Shown here in pieces: positions 28,166 to 38,332 of a stretch of DNA of 64,000 nt. The notes under the pieces were generated by a model that made no database searches, was not told the origin of the DNA, and worked only from the letters and a program-made list of their open reading frames with translations. Source of the DNA: Neomelitea salexigens DSM 19753 (GTDB lineage Bacteria; Pseudomonadota; Gammaproteobacteria; Pseudomonadales; Spongiibacteraceae); assembly GCF_000422345.1 (NCBI RefSeq), contig NZ_AULP01000005.1, positions 186,001 through 250,000 of the forward strand. Direction: 5' to 3'. The first letter of the stretch is position 1; each line of letters starts with the position of its first letter. Position numbers and translations under genes: made by a program.

Positions 28166-28184
28166 CGCCGTTGGTTCACGTAGC

Positions 28185-29021
28185 TTAGCGCCCTAAGCTC
28201 TCATCAATAAAATCCAGTAGGCGCTGCCGCATGGCGGCACGGCGGAAACTTTCAATATGACCGCCGTCGTACAGGTAAAGTGACTTTGGCGGTTTGACGT
28301 GTTCATGCAACTGCTGCGCATGGTGCAGGGCGATCACTGGGTCGCGTCGGCCGTGAATAATGAGCACTGGCGCTGGCGGCAGCAATGGCAGCGCATCGAT
28401 GGGGTCAAAGCCCGACGGCATGGCCCAGCCAGCTGGCCACTGCAACAACCAGGTGAGGGGACTCTTAGCAGCCTGCTCTCTCGCCACAGCAGAGTAGCGA
28501 GTAAAACCGGCATCGAGCACCAGCCCGGCAATATGTCCCGTAAGCGCCTCGGCCTCTCGCGCAGTCGCAGCAGCCATCAGGCTTGCCCCTAAGCTCTGTC
28601 CCAATCCAAACAAGGGCCAATCCCCCTGCTCAGCCAATAACCACTGCCAGCTCGCGCGTACATCTTCAACCGCCGCCGCGACACTGGGCACCCCTTCGGA
28701 TTTACCGAAGCCGCGATAGTCAATTAACAGAACATTGACGCCCTCTTTCGGCAACCAATACACACTCGCCAAGTGGGTACTGATATTCTCGGCATTGCCG
28801 TGACTGAATAACAGCGTTGCGCGGGGCTGCTCAGCGGGCAGCCACCAGCCGTGGAGCGCTGTATTTCCGACAGGGATTCGCACATCCTGATACGCAAGGC
28901 CGACATCTTCCGGCGTGCGCAACAACTGCTGCTGCGGAAAAAATAACAGCGCCTCGCAGCCACTTAATAAAACAACGGCGACACACAACGCCGCCGCACG
29001 GCCTAAAAATGCTGGCGCCAT
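28185..29021 (-). CDS. Alpha/beta-hydrolase lipoprotein (BEM46/YfhR-like)
   Basis: Predicted envelope-anchored serine hydrolase of unknown substrate. 278 residues: signal with lipobox LLSGC (Cys22), then an alpha/beta-hydrolase fold. Nucleophile elbow GLGQSLGAS, acid HGRRDPV, histidine GGHIES, oxyanion-side HGNAEN after LLFSHG. The ATG overlaps the end of the upstream DUF4105 gene by 19 bp on the same strand, implying coupled expression and a shared envelope role. Converges on the FKBP gene. Confidence 0.86.
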   Translation of the reverse strand: MAPAFLGRAAALCVAVVLLSGCEALLFFPQQQLLRTPEDVGLAYQDVRIPVGNTALHGWWLPAEQPRATLLFSHGNAENISTHLASVYWLPKEGVNVLLIDYRGFGKSEGVPSVAAAVEDVRASWQWLLAEQGDWPLFGLGQSLGASLMAAATAREAEALTGHIAGLVLDAGFTRYSAVAREQAAKSPLTWLLQWPAGWAMPSGFDPIDALPLLPPAPVLIIHGRRDPVIALHHAQQLHEHVKPPKSLYLYDGGHIESFRRAAMRQRLLDFIDESLGR

Positions 29022-30850
29022 GATAACGCTACTCCGTGAGAATGCCCCCAGGGCTGATCTCGATAGTCGATACTCAGACGCAGACTGCTATTGGCAGACC
29101 ATACATAATTCCCGCTGAGCTTAAGGGTCTTCCTTTCTCCGGCGCCGGAAAAGTCCTGCCACTGGCCTGCCAGCTCTGCGGAATACTTCGTCCCTTGCCA
29201 AAGCTGGCCAATATTAACGCCCGGCGCCAACCGCCAGTCCTCGCGAAAATCCGCGTTATACTCAAAACGCAATGCCGGCATCAGGTAGGCCACCCCCTTC
29301 ATCACTGGCCAGGTGCCACCGCCACTGGCATTAATTTGCGCTACAAGCGGCTGATTAGGGGCATCATCCAAACGCTCCAATCCCAGCTGGACCTGCCAGC
29401 TGATCGGTGAAAAGAACTCTCCCCGAGGAGACAAGGAACGGATGTCGACAAGGTCGAAGCGCTGCAGGCGCACGCCTTCCTGATCCTGCCACCGCAACGC
29501 CAAGTTACCCATTACCAAGCTGGCTCCCTCGGGATAACCTGCCATACCATCCAGGGCATCGTGGTAACTAATCCGCCAGTCCAGATCGACATACTCCAGC
29601 GCCTCGTTCCCTGCAGGCGCCTGCTCGGAAAACTCTCGATAACCCACGCCCAGGCCGAACATTGACGTTCTGTGCCCACGCTCCGGTCGCGGCGGCGTGC
29701 TGACTACCGGCGCGCTAAAGCCCCCTGGCTTACGTGCACCACGGAGTAAGCGAAGACTCCGCGCCGCCATTTCACTGGTTCGCGGTGCCGTATTCAGCCG
29801 ATAGCGCAAGTATCGATAAGCCGCCAGGTAGGTTGCTCGCTGAGCGTCGGCATCAAGGCCGGTATCCGCTAAGTCTTCCTTTCCACCATCGGCCAATTGG
29901 CGAACCCAGACCCTTTGCTCGGCACTGAGAGCAGCCGTTAAGGTATCTAACTCCAACCGCTTTGATGGCCGGTAATCAATCTGACCGACTAATCCAGCGT
30001 CAACCACTTCGCGCACCGTGTCCACTGGCATTGCGGCATATTCGAAGGGGCTCGTTAGATCCAGACCGGGGCGCGCAACTTCCAATAGCTCCAACAAGCG
30101 GTAGGAACAGTTTTCGTCAAAGAAAAAATAGTCGAAGTTAACATTGCGCAACTCCCACACATGACTGAGCAAACGCTCTATTTCTTCATCCGCTAATGTC
30201 AGCCGATACTCCCACATATCGCGATTTTCCAGGCGGGTATACTCCTGAATTTTTTGATAGTAAGGCTGCATACTGAACAGCCCTGGGTAGCCACCGAATA
30301 AGCCCCGGTAGGCGTAGAGCAAATCGTTCTCACCTGGCGGGATATTCGCGCCGAAATTTAGCGCATACGATAGGAAGTCGCTGTCGCCGCGCTCGCCGGC
30401 AGGATCCAATCGCAAAAAGGTATGCCCATACATCGACGAGGGACTATTCAAATAACTTGAGGCGAGCACTAAAACAACCGCATCCACATTAAGCTTGTCA
30501 CGCCATTGCCGATATTCTTCGCAGTGCTGAGCCGCCGGTGCCAACAGCTTTTTCTCGACCAGCCATTGCTCTCGCGCTGGATAGCGGCATCGCAACGACG
30601 GCTCCGCTGAAAACGCCGCAAGCGTTTCTGTTAGTTCTGCGAGTGGACTACTCCGGCCAGTCTCAGCCAGAAAAAAGCGCGGGTCGTCGACATAGCTCGG
30701 GCCTGTCGATGACTTTGGGAAGTGCAGCAACGCGCGCCACTGTGGCTCCGCGGCATACGCCTGCAGTGACTCCATCGTGGTCGCAAACAATGCTGAGCTG
30801 GCGCACATACCCAACAATATAGTCAGAGCTAGTTTTAGCTTCGCTCTCAT
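29003..30850 (-). CDS. DUF4105 (Lnb N-terminal-like) envelope protein
   Basis: 615 residues with a signal peptide (cleavage after about SALFA, residue 23). The middle region (about 115-290) is the DUF4105 / Lnb-N periplasmic domain; SSYLNSPSSMYGHTFLRLD and FDYFFFDENCSYRLLELLE hold the conserved His and Cys of this papain/NlpC-like fold, suggesting a thiol hydrolase or acyltransferase. The C-terminal 230 residues alternate hydrophobic strands and end in Phe (SWRQHF), like an outer-membrane barrel. ATG with GGAAG upstream. Co-transcribed with the lipoprotein hydrolase. Substrate unknown. Confidence 0.82.
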   Translation of the reverse strand: MRAKLKLALTILLGMCASSALFATTMESLQAYAAEPQWRALLHFPKSSTGPSYVDDPRFFLAETGRSSPLAELTETLAAFSAEPSLRCRYPAREQWLVEKKLLAPAAQHCEEYRQWRDKLNVDAVVLVLASSYLNSPSSMYGHTFLRLDPAGERGDSDFLSYALNFGANIPPGENDLLYAYRGLFGGYPGLFSMQPYYQKIQEYTRLENRDMWEYRLTLADEEIERLLSHVWELRNVNFDYFFFDENCSYRLLELLEVARPGLDLTSPFEYAAMPVDTVREVVDAGLVGQIDYRPSKRLELDTLTAALSAEQRVWVRQLADGGKEDLADTGLDADAQRATYLAAYRYLRYRLNTAPRTSEMAARSLRLLRGARKPGGFSAPVVSTPPRPERGHRTSMFGLGVGYREFSEQAPAGNEALEYVDLDWRISYHDALDGMAGYPEGASLVMGNLALRWQDQEGVRLQRFDLVDIRSLSPRGEFFSPISWQVQLGLERLDDAPNQPLVAQINASGGGTWPVMKGVAYLMPALRFEYNADFREDWRLAPGVNIGQLWQGTKYSAELAGQWQDFSGAGERKTLKLSGNYVWSANSSLRLSIDYRDQPWGHSHGVALSWRQHF

Positions 30851-30870
30851 ATTTTATTTCTTCCATAAAC

Positions 30871-30894
30871 ACAAAACGGCCCCTCGGGGCCGTT
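30871..30894 (-). terminator. Intrinsic terminator after the DUF3015 gene
   Basis: AACGGCCCC (30875-30883) pairs with GGGGCCGTT (30886-30894). On the minus strand the stem is followed by a T-rich tract (TTTGTGTTT). It lies 24 bp past the DUF3015 stop and before the DUF4105 start, so the two are likely separate transcripts. Confidence 0.75.
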
Positions 30895-30917
30895 AAGGTA
30901 ACGCTAATGCCAAGCAA

Positions 30918-31400
30918 TTAGGAAACGTATTTCGCCAGCTGCTTATCCTGCTTCATCAATTCCACAATAGAATTCATCACAGATTCTGCATTCACGTCAG
31001 CTGAGGGGAACAGGCTGTCGAAATTATTATGCAGTGTGGTTTTAAATACTGCGCGGTCTTCCTCAGCAATGCCAAAAGACACAGCAACAGCCGTCAGGGC
31101 CTCGCCTTCACCACGAGCGACGTCTTCAGAAAACTCGTCCATGATCTGACCGACGTTCACCATCGACTTACCACCATATGTCAGCGTGCCGTCGGCTGAA
31201 CAACCGTTGGTGCCAGAGGTCATACCGAACGTCGCATTACCGGAGGTACCATTAGTCCATGAAGCCAGGAAGTGAGATGCCAGTCCAGACTGGCCTGAGA
31301 ATAGCATGTTCCCCCAACCGCAATTTGGGCCACCCGGCGCGACAGCGAAACTTGCACTAGATGCCGCCAAAAAAGCCGTTGCCATCATTACTTTTTTCAT
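30918..31400 (-). CDS. Secreted DUF3015 family protein
   Basis: 160 residues with a clear signal peptide (MKKVMMATAFLAASSASFA), then a mature protein opening VAPGGPNCGWGN. Gly/Ser/Thr-rich first half with two cysteines (NCGWG and NGCSADG) that may form a disulfide; the second half is helical and acidic. This matches the periplasmic DUF3015 family common in Pseudomonas; no function is established. ATG at 31398-31400 behind AGAGGAAA. Its own terminator follows, so likely a monocistronic gene. Confidence 0.82.
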   Translation of the reverse strand: MKKVMMATAFLAASSASFAVAPGGPNCGWGNMLFSGQSGLASHFLASWTNGTSGNATFGMTSGTNGCSADGTLTYGGKSMVNVGQIMDEFSEDVARGEGEALTAVAVSFGIAEEDRAVFKTTLHNNFDSLFPSADVNAESVMNSIVELMKQDKQLAKYVS

Positions 31401-31526
31401 AGATTTTCCTCTTGTTGTTGTTTGTATTCCATCAAACTGCACGTCGAGATTATCACAGCCTTCAAGCTTGTCTAGCGGCAATCTCCGCTATGTCACACTA
31501 TATAAAAATGACTTTATCTCACGCAT

Positions 31527-31553
31527 AAAAAAACCCCACCGGGGTGGGGTTTC
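31527..31553 (-). terminator. Intrinsic terminator after pnp
   Basis: AAACCCCACC / GGTGGGGTTT inverted repeat (about 31531-31552), followed on the minus strand by a T-tract (TTTTTTT). Located 18 bp past the pnp stop; ends the rimP-to-pnp transcription unit. Confidence 0.88.
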
Positions 31554-31570
31554 GTTCACAGCGAGAGCGC

Positions 31571-33685
31571 TTATTCCGCTTCGGGAGCGGCGGCCTCTTC
31601 TGCTTCAACTTCTTTCATAGAAAGTTTAATGCGACCACGCTGGTCGACATCCAGGACTTTAACTTTAACTTCCTGACCTTCCTTCAAGTAGTCGCTGACA
31701 TTCTCAACACGCTCTTCCGAGATTTGCGAGATATGCACCAGACCATCCTTGCCAGGCAGGATATTAACAAAGGCACCAAAGTCGACGATACGCGCGACAG
31801 TACCAACGTAGGTTTCACCCACTTCAGCTTCTGCAGTAATAGCAAGAATGCGCTCTACTGCTGCGTCACGAGAGCCAGCATCAGACCCGTAAACACGCAC
31901 GGTGCCATCATCTTCGATGTCGATTTGCGCTTCAGTCTCTTCGCAAATACCGCGAATAGTTGCGCCGCCTTTACCGATGATGTCGCGAATCTTGTCAGAG
32001 TCGACTTTCATCACGTGCATGCTGGGGGCATTGTCCGACACGCCGTCGCGAGATACCGACAGCACCTGATTCATCTGACCCAGGATGTGCAAGCGCGCTT
32101 GTTGAGCTTGTTCCAGCGCCACTTCCATGATCTTTTGCGTGATACCTTCGATCTTGATGTCCATCTGCAATGCAGTAACACCGTCGGCTGTACCGGCAAC
32201 TTTAAAGTCCATATCACCGAGGTGATCCTCATCACCCAGGATATCGGTCAGTACCGCGAAGCGCTCACCCTCTTTAACCAGACCCATGGCAATACCAGCA
32301 ACGGGTGCTTTCAGCGGCACACCGGCATCCATCAGCGACAGGCTGCCAACGCACACTGAGGCCATCGAGCTAGAACCATTGGATTCAGTAATTTCAGACA
32401 CCACGCGAATGGTGTAAGGGAATTCTTCAGCCGTAGGCAGTACCGCAGCCAAACCACGACGGGCCAAGCGGCCGTGACCGATTTCGCGGCGGCCTGTGCC
32501 ACCCATGCGACCACACTCGCCCACCGAGTAAGGAGGGAAGTTGTAGTGCAGCATAAAGTTGTCTTTACGCTCGCCTTCCAAGGCATCGATGAGCTGTGCG
32601 TCACGAGTGGTACCCAGCGTCGCAACACCAATGGCCTGAGTTTCACCACGAGTGAAAAGTGCAGAACCGTGGGCCTTGTTCAGCATGCCCACTTCAACGT
32701 TAATGGGTCGCACAGTGCGGCCATCGCGACCATCAATGCGTGGCTCACCATTGAGGATACGCTGACGAACAATTTGCTTTTCCAGCTTACCGAATACTGC
32801 TTTCACGTCTTCGGCATCAAACTCGGCGTCATCACCAGAAGCCAGTTGCTCAACCGCTTGGTCGCGCAGCTCGCCCACTTTGGCGTAGCGCTCCATTTTG
32901 TCGGTAATGCGGTAGGCCTCACCCAAACCACCTTTAAAGCCATCGGCAACAGCGGCCATCAGCGCCGTGTTCTCAGGCTCTGGCTGCCAGTCCCAAGTGG
33001 GCTTGCCGGCTTCAGCGGCCAGCTCTTTAATCACTTTAACGGCGGCTTGCATTTCCTGGTGGGCGTACAACACCGCACCCAGCATTTGATCTTCGCTCAG
33101 CTCTTGCGCCTCTGATTCAACCATCAGAACAGCGTCTTCAGTGCCCGCAACAACCATGTCCAGCAGGCTTGTGCTCAGCTGGCTGTAGCTAGGGTTGAGG
33201 ATATAGCCATCTTCTGCGGTGAAGCCCACGCGAGCGGCGCCGATAGGACCAGCAAAAGGAACACCCGATACTGCCAGCGCCGCCGACGTACCGATCAGTG
33301 CCGCAATATCCGGATCAACGTCTTTTTCAGACGACATGACGGTACAAACAACCTGCACCTCATTTTTAAACCCATTGGGGAATAACGGACGAATCGGACG
33401 GTCGATCAAACGCGACGTCAGCGTTTCTTTCTCAGAGGGACGACCTTCGCGCTTGAAGAAACCACCGGGGATTTTACCGACGGAGTAAGCACGCTCTTGG
33501 TAATGCACAGACAACGGGAAAAAGTCCTGACCGGGCTTGGCAGTTTTTGCTGCAACGACGGTACACAGAACTTGAGTTTGCTCGATTGTTACGAGCACCG
33601 CACCACTTGCCTGACGGGCAACGCGGCCGGTTTCCAATGTAACGGTTTGACCGCCCCACTGGAACGTTTTAGAAACGGGATTCAC
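31571..33685 (-). CDS. pnp: Polyribonucleotide nucleotidyltransferase (PNPase)
   Basis: Phosphorolytic 3'-5' exoribonuclease and degradosome component. 704 residues: two RNase PH domains (about 1-225 and 310-545) flanking a helical linker, a KH domain with [12 protein letters not shown] (about 565) and an S1 domain (about 620-690), then an acidic tail [13 protein letters not shown]. Active-site region [19 protein letters not shown] and [15 protein letters not shown] intact. The start is GTG at 33683-33685 with GGAGGAAAT upstream. Follows rpsO, as in most gammaproteobacteria. Confidence 0.97.
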   Translation of the reverse strand: MNPVSKTFQWGGQTVTLETGRVARQASGAVLVTIEQTQVLCTVVAAKTAKPGQDFFPLSVHYQERAYSVGKIPGGFFKREGRPSEKETLTSRLIDRPIRPLFPNGFKNEVQVVCTVMSSEKDVDPDIAALIGTSAALAVSGVPFAGPIGAARVGFTAEDGYILNPSYSQLSTSLLDMVVAGTEDAVLMVESEAQELSEDQMLGAVLYAHQEMQAAVKVIKELAAEAGKPTWDWQPEPENTALMAAVADGFKGGLGEAYRITDKMERYAKVGELRDQAVEQLASGDDAEFDAEDVKAVFGKLEKQIVRQRILNGEPRIDGRDGRTVRPINVEVGMLNKAHGSALFTRGETQAIGVATLGTTRDAQLIDALEGERKDNFMLHYNFPPYSVGECGRMGGTGRREIGHGRLARRGLAAVLPTAEEFPYTIRVVSEITESNGSSSMASVCVGSLSLMDAGVPLKAPVAGIAMGLVKEGERFAVLTDILGDEDHLGDMDFKVAGTADGVTALQMDIKIEGITQKIMEVALEQAQQARLHILGQMNQVLSVSRDGVSDNAPSMHVMKVDSDKIRDIIGKGGATIRGICEETEAQIDIEDDGTVRVYGSDAGSRDAAVERILAITAEAEVGETYVGTVARIVDFGAFVNILPGKDGLVHISQISEERVENVSDYLKEGQEVKVKVLDVDQRGRIKLSMKEVEAEEAAAPEAE

Positions 33686-33717
33686 GAATTATTTCCTCCC
33701 TAAACAGGGGTTACAAA

Positions 33718-33745
33718 AAGTATGAGGGGGCCTGCGGCCCCCTCA
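33718..33745 (-). terminator. rpsO-pnp intergenic hairpin with T-tract
   Basis: TGAGGGGGCC (33723-33732) pairs perfectly with GGCCCCCTCA (33736-33745) around a 3-base loop, and the minus strand continues TACTTTTT. It lies 13 bp after rpsO. In E. coli the equivalent site is a partial terminator and RNase III processing point that sets the rpsO:pnp ratio; the same is inferred here. Confidence 0.85.
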
Positions 33746-33757
33746 CTTATTCTTCTT

Positions 33758-34027
33758 TTAGCGACGCAGACCCAAACTTTTAATCAGTTTGCTGTAACGC
33801 TCTTGGTCTTTGCGTTTCAGGTAGTCCAGCAATTTACGACGCTGGTTTACCATGCGGATCAAACCACGGCGAGAGTGGTGATCCTTTTTGTGGCCTTCAA
33901 AGTGACCCTGCAACTTGTTGATGTTTACCGTCAACAATGCAACTTGAACTTCTGGCGAACCAGTGTCGCCTTCGGCAGTTTGGTACTGTTTTACAACTTC
34001 AGCTTTTTCTGCGGCAGATAGTGCCAT
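33758..34027 (-). CDS. rpsO: 30S ribosomal protein S15
   Basis: Primary 16S rRNA-binding protein that helps assemble the 30S platform and forms bridge B4. 89 residues, four helices, with the signature [27 protein letters not shown] and [11 protein letters not shown] at 34025-34027 with AGAGGAAA upstream. The 140-bp gap before it (after truB) probably carries an rpsO promoter, but I could not identify one confidently. Confidence 0.98.
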   Translation of the reverse strand: MALSAAEKAEVVKQYQTAEGDTGSPEVQVALLTVNINKLQGHFEGHKKDHHSRRGLIRMVNQRRKLLDYLKRKDQERYSKLIKSLGLRR

Positions 34028-34167
34028 AATAATTTCCTCTTACTGATATGCGTGAATAAGCAAGCCTGACCGTGCATATCTACAGACAGGTTTGGAAACC
34101 CCTTCGGGCATCATCAAACTTTACAACTGGCGTCACGTCATGCATCGCGAAAACCAGCGGCGTATTA

Positions 34168-35103
34168 TCACATATTTGCCAGCAAACGACGAGGCGTAAT
34201 CCGTCCGTCGGCCAACAATTCACCCAAGCCCATAAAAACCGGGCCAGATGGCGTTGTTTCGTACAAGCGAAACAACTCCCCTGAAGGCAACTGCGGCACA
34301 AATACCGCCTGACCGTTGCGCAAAAAGCCAGCGGCGACTTCACCGAGTCGCGCTGCCGGGATATGGCTCAAGGCGGTATCCAAGGGCAGCAACAAGGCGT
34401 CAAGCTCGTCAAATGCCTCTCGGTCACGCAGCGGCTGTAGCGCTTCGAAATCCAAGGCCTGGGACTCATCGAAGGGCCCCGCCTGCACACGCCGGAGGGC
34501 AGAGACATAGCCGCCTACCGCCAGCGCCGCGCCGATGTCTTCGGCGAGTGAGCGAATATAGGTGCCCTTGCTACAGTGAACCAGCAGATCGACTTCAGCA
34601 CGCGCGCCGGGCCGAAACCCTTCGAGCTCAAGGCAGCTGATGGTAACGGGGCGCGCCTCACGCTCAACTTCAACGCCTTTACGCGCCAGCTCATAGAGCG
34701 GCTTACCGTCTTTTTTAAGGGCGGAATGCATTGGCGGCACTTGCAGAATCTCTCCACGAAAGTCCGGCAGTACTGCCTCGACGTCAGCCTCAGAAAGACG
34801 GCTAGCATCGAGAATGGCCACGACCTTACCCTCGGCATCGCCAGTGCTGCGCTGCTCGCCGAGCACAACCGTAGTGCGATAAACCTTGTCAGCATCGAGG
34901 AGGTATTGAGAAAACTTCGTCGCTTCACCAAAGCAAATCGGTAAAACGCCGCTGGCTAGCGGATCAAGCGCCCCGGTATGACCGGCTTTTGCTGCTTTGT
35001 AGATCGCCCGAGCCACAATCATGGCAGAGTTAGAGCTGCGCTCCAGCGGCTTATCTAATACAAGGATGCCGCTAACTTCGCGGCCTTTTCGACGACGCCC
35101 CAA
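34168..35103 (-). CDS. truB: tRNA pseudouridine(55) synthase TruB
   Basis: Converts U55 of the T-loop to pseudouridine in nearly all tRNAs. 311 residues: GILVLDKPLERSSN, the catalytic-Asp motif HTGALDPLASGVLPI, and Y-x-K-region LHCSKGTYIRSLAED (as VHCSKGTYIRSLAE); the C-terminal PUA domain ends DGRITPRRLLANM. The start is TTG at 35101-35103, two bases after the rbfA TGA, with GAGG inside the rbfA tail seven bases upstream, so the two are translationally coupled. Confidence 0.96.
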   Translation of the reverse strand: MGRRRKGREVSGILVLDKPLERSSNSAMIVARAIYKAAKAGHTGALDPLASGVLPICFGEATKFSQYLLDADKVYRTTVVLGEQRSTGDAEGKVVAILDASRLSEADVEAVLPDFRGEILQVPPMHSALKKDGKPLYELARKGVEVEREARPVTISCLELEGFRPGARAEVDLLVHCSKGTYIRSLAEDIGAALAVGGYVSALRRVQAGPFDESQALDFEALQPLRDREAFDELDALLLPLDTALSHIPAARLGEVAAGFLRNGQAVFVPQLPSGELFRLYETTPSGPVFMGLGELLADGRITPRRLLANM

Positions 35104-35105
35104 GC

Positions 35106-35495
35106 TCAGGCCTCGTCGTCGTTGTCGGCCTGGCGGCTGCGGTCAGAATCGACGGCCTGCTGAATAAGCGAACTCAAACGCTGGCCTCGATCAATAGAAG
35201 AGTCGTAGAAGAACCGCAGTTGCGGCGTTGTACGGGCATTATTTACCTTGGCAACATGGCTGCGCAAAAAACCGGCGGCCTTGTTGAGCGCTGCCAATGA
35301 CTCAGCGGCTTCCTCGGCATTGTCTTTACCCATGACCGTCACGAAAATTTTCGCATGACTCAAATCACGGCTCACTTCAGCGTCCGTGACACTCACCATG
35401 CCAATGCGCGGATCGCGAAGCTCAAGCTGGATCAAGCTACCCAGCTCTCGCTTCAAAAAGTCGGCGATGCGGGCGGTACGACTAAATTCCTTCAT
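35106..35495 (-). CDS. rbfA: 30S ribosome-binding factor RbfA
   Basis: KH-fold factor that matures the 5' end of 16S rRNA and is needed for cold growth. 129 residues. N-terminus SRTARIADFLKRELGSLIQ, then DPRIGMVSVTDAEVSRDLSHAKIFV and the C-terminal RTTPQLRFFYDSSIDRG; short acidic tail. Between infB and truB in the conserved order. Confidence 0.97.
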   Translation of the reverse strand: MKEFSRTARIADFLKRELGSLIQLELRDPRIGMVSVTDAEVSRDLSHAKIFVTVMGKDNAEEAAESLAALNKAAGFLRSHVAKVNNARTTPQLRFFYDSSIDRGQRLSSLIQQAVDSDRSRQADNDDEA

Positions 35496-35522
35496 TATCG
35501 TGCCTCCCGCTCGTTCAATGCC

Positions 35523-38303
35523 TTACAGTGACCGGGCAATTTCTTTCACCTCGAACACTTCGATCTTGTCGCCAGGACGAACGTCTTTGTAGTTCTTAAC
35601 GCCGATACCGCACTCAAGACCATTCTTCACTTCATTCGCATCGTCTTTAAAGCGGCGCAGGGATTCAAGCTCACCCTCGTATATCACCACATCGTCGCGC
35701 AGAACGCGGATCGGCTTGCTGCGATAAACGGTTCCCTCAACGACCATACAACCGGCGATGTCACCAAACTTCGGCGAACGGAATACGTCACGCACTTCAG
35801 CAATACCCACAATTTCTTCACGCATTTCTGGGCTGAGCATACCGCTCAATGCCGACTTCACATCGTCGATCAAATCATAGATGACGCTGTAGTAGCGCAG
35901 ATCGATGCCTTCGCTTTCCGCCAACTTCCGCGCACTGCCGTCAGCACGTACGTTAAAGCCGAACATCACCGACTCGGAGGTCATCGCCAGGTTGACGTCA
36001 GACTCAGTAATACCGCCTACACCACCGGTCACAATATTGACGTTTACTTCGTCATTACCAAGGTCCAGCAATGATGCCTGGATAGCCTCGAGCGAACCGC
36101 GCACATCGGCTTTTAGCACAACGTTCAGGGTCTTGCGATCACCGGCTTCCATGCTTTCAAACATGCGATCCAGCTTGGCAGCCTGCTGACGCTTGATACG
36201 CTGCTCGCGCTCGCGCACCTGACGGAAGTCAGCCACTTCACGCGCCCGGCGATCGTTTTCAACCACCACAAAGCCATCGCCCGCTTCAGGCGTGCCATCC
36301 AAGCCGAGAATCTCGACGGGGATCGATGGCCCGGCTTGTTTAACCGGCTTACCGTTCTCGTCCAGCATCGCCCGCACACGGCCATAGCACTGACCAGCCA
36401 GAACGATGTCGCCTTGTTTGAGCTGACCTTGCTGCACCAGCACTGAAGCCACGGCACCGCGCCCTTTATCGAGACGCGACTCAATAACCATACCCTGAGC
36501 AGGAATATCGTCAGCGGCCTTAAGCTCAAGCAGTTCAGCCTGCAGCAGCACGGCATCCAGTAAGGCATCAATGCCCTCACCGCTGTGTGCAGACACATAG
36601 CAGAACTGTGTATCGCCGCCCCACTCTTCAGAGATAACCTCTTTCTGAGAGAGCTCGGTTTTCACCCGCTCGGGGTCGGCGCCCTCTTTGTCCATTTTGT
36701 TAACCGCAACGACCAGCGGCACTTCGGCTGCACGAGCGTGGGCAATTGCCTCTTCGGTTTGCGGCATAACACCATCGTCAGCCGCAACAACCAAGATAAC
36801 AATGTCGGTACTTTTCGCACCGCGGGCACGCATTGCAGTAAAGGCCGCGTGTCCTGGAGTATCCAAGAAGGTGATCATGCCGTGACCGGTTTCAACATGG
36901 TAGGCACCAATGTGCTGGGTAATGCCACCCGCTTCGCCGCTGGCTACTTTTGCCTTGCGAATATAGTCCAGCAGAGACGTTTTACCGTGGTCAACGTGAC
37001 CCATTACGGTCACTACCGGCGCGCGCGTCTTCAGGGTGCCCTCACCCGTCTGAGCAACCAGGGTTTCTTCCAGCGCTTCTTCTACCGCGTCATCAGAAAC
37101 GATCTTGGGCTTGTGACCCATTTCTTCAACAACCAGCTGCGCCGTTTCTTGATCCAGAGGCTGATTAATGGTCACCATCATGCCCATTTTCATCAGCTCT
37201 TTAATCACTTCGGCCGCTTTAACCTTCATCTGTCCAGCGAGTTCGCTGGCCGTGCTGGTTTCACCGATAGATACCTCGTAGGTGATCTTCTCAGTGGGCG
37301 CCTGGAAAGCGTGGCGCTGCTGATCTTCTGGCAGCTTGAGCGTTTTCTTCTTGCGGCGACCGGCTCCGCGATCATTATCAAAATCGTCGCGACGCCCTTT
37401 GCCTTTTTTACCTTTTTTGCCCTTGCCGCGATCGTCATTATCGCTGCTTGGCGCGGCCCGCAAATGACGGGGACCGGCTGATTTCTTCTGCTCAGTTTCA
37501 ACGCGCTCTTTGCGCTTGCGCTCACGCTCTTCTTCTTCGCGTTTTTTCTCCGCCAAGACGGCAGCACGACGCTCTTTCTCGCGCTCTTCCTCTTCTTTAC
37601 GGCGCAGGATTGCACGCTGACGCAAAATTTCTGGATCGATATCCCGAGGGTCTTCAACAACCTCTTCGACATATTCATCCTGAACAGGGGCCGCTGCGAC
37701 CTCGGGCTTCACTTCCGGTTCGGCTTCAACTTCCGCCGCCGGTTCTTCTACCTCCGGCTCTGGCTCAGGCTCAGCTTCCGGTTCGGGTTCAGGTTCAGGC
37801 TCTGCCACTGGCGTAGGCTCTGCCGCCTCGACAACCTCAGTTTCTTGAGGCACTGCGGTTTCAGGCACCTCAGCTGCAGGCGCCTCTTCTTTGACTTCCG
37901 GCTCAGCAGCAACCTCAACAGGCGCTTCATTGGCAGCCGCTTCCGCTTGCTCAGCTTCAGCAGCCAAACGCGCGGTTTCCTCAGCCTCTGCGGCCAGCTC
38001 AGCAGGGTCGCGTTTTACATACGTCCGCTTTTTGCGCACTTCAATGTTGACGGTTTTCTTGCCCGCACCCGAACCTGTTTTTAGCGTACTGATAGTCTTA
38101 CGCTTCAAGGTAATTTTACGCGGCCCCTCGGTGGATTCACCGTGGCTGCGCTTTAGAAAGGTCAGCAGAGTTTGCTTGTCTTCGTCGGACACCTTTTGTT
38201 CCGCCGAACTGTGCGACAAACCGGCTTCTTTCATCTGCCTAAGTAGACGCTCTACTGGTGCGCCAACAACTTCGGCAAGCTGGCTCACGGTAACTTCAGC
38301 CAT
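35523..38303 (-). CDS. infB: Translation initiation factor IF-2
   Basis: GTPase that places fMet-tRNA on the 30S subunit and promotes subunit joining. 926 residues. Two IF2_N domains (about 1-55 and 335-390) are separated by a long charged region: a Pro-Glu repeat tract (about 165-205), then Lys/Arg/Glu-rich helices. The G domain carries [11 protein letters not shown] (about 434), DTPGHAAF and NKMDK; domains II-IV follow, with [21 protein letters not shown] near the end. The linker makes it longer than E. coli IF2 (890). Downstream of nusA. Internal starts giving shorter isoforms, as in E. coli, are possible but not shown. Confidence 0.97.
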   Translation of the reverse strand: MAEVTVSQLAEVVGAPVERLLRQMKEAGLSHSSAEQKVSDEDKQTLLTFLKRSHGESTEGPRKITLKRKTISTLKTGSGAGKKTVNIEVRKKRTYVKRDPAELAAEAEETARLAAEAEQAEAAANEAPVEVAAEPEVKEEAPAAEVPETAVPQETEVVEAAEPTPVAEPEPEPEPEAEPEPEPEVEEPAAEVEAEPEVKPEVAAAPVQDEYVEEVVEDPRDIDPEILRQRAILRRKEEEEREKERRAAVLAEKKREEEERERKRKERVETEQKKSAGPRHLRAAPSSDNDDRGKGKKGKKGKGRRDDFDNDRGAGRRKKKTLKLPEDQQRHAFQAPTEKITYEVSIGETSTASELAGQMKVKAAEVIKELMKMGMMVTINQPLDQETAQLVVEEMGHKPKIVSDDAVEEALEETLVAQTGEGTLKTRAPVVTVMGHVDHGKTSLLDYIRKAKVASGEAGGITQHIGAYHVETGHGMITFLDTPGHAAFTAMRARGAKSTDIVILVVAADDGVMPQTEEAIAHARAAEVPLVVAVNKMDKEGADPERVKTELSQKEVISEEWGGDTQFCYVSAHSGEGIDALLDAVLLQAELLELKAADDIPAQGMVIESRLDKGRGAVASVLVQQGQLKQGDIVLAGQCYGRVRAMLDENGKPVKQAGPSIPVEILGLDGTPEAGDGFVVVENDRRAREVADFRQVREREQRIKRQQAAKLDRMFESMEAGDRKTLNVVLKADVRGSLEAIQASLLDLGNDEVNVNIVTGGVGGITESDVNLAMTSESVMFGFNVRADGSARKLAESEGIDLRYYSVIYDLIDDVKSALSGMLSPEMREEIVGIAEVRDVFRSPKFGDIAGCMVVEGTVYRSKPIRVLRDDVVIYEGELESLRRFKDDANEVKNGLECGIGVKNYKDVRPGDKIEVFEVKEIARSL
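37740..37806. repeat. Degenerate Pro-Glu/Ala-Glu codon repeat inside infB
   Basis: A low-complexity stretch of 6-base units encoding EP/EA pairs on the minus strand ([18 protein letters not shown] and neighbours). It lies in the flexible linker of IF2 and could vary in length between strains. Confidence 0.8.
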
Positions 38304-38332
38304 TCATTATCTCCCTAAACTGTACGACTCGC

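Noticed and set aside
34028-34167. A promoter and attenuator for rpsO in the truB-rpsO gap.
   Set aside because: TTGTAA and a small CCCGAAGGGG stem are present, but no -10 at a proper distance; not strong enough to list.
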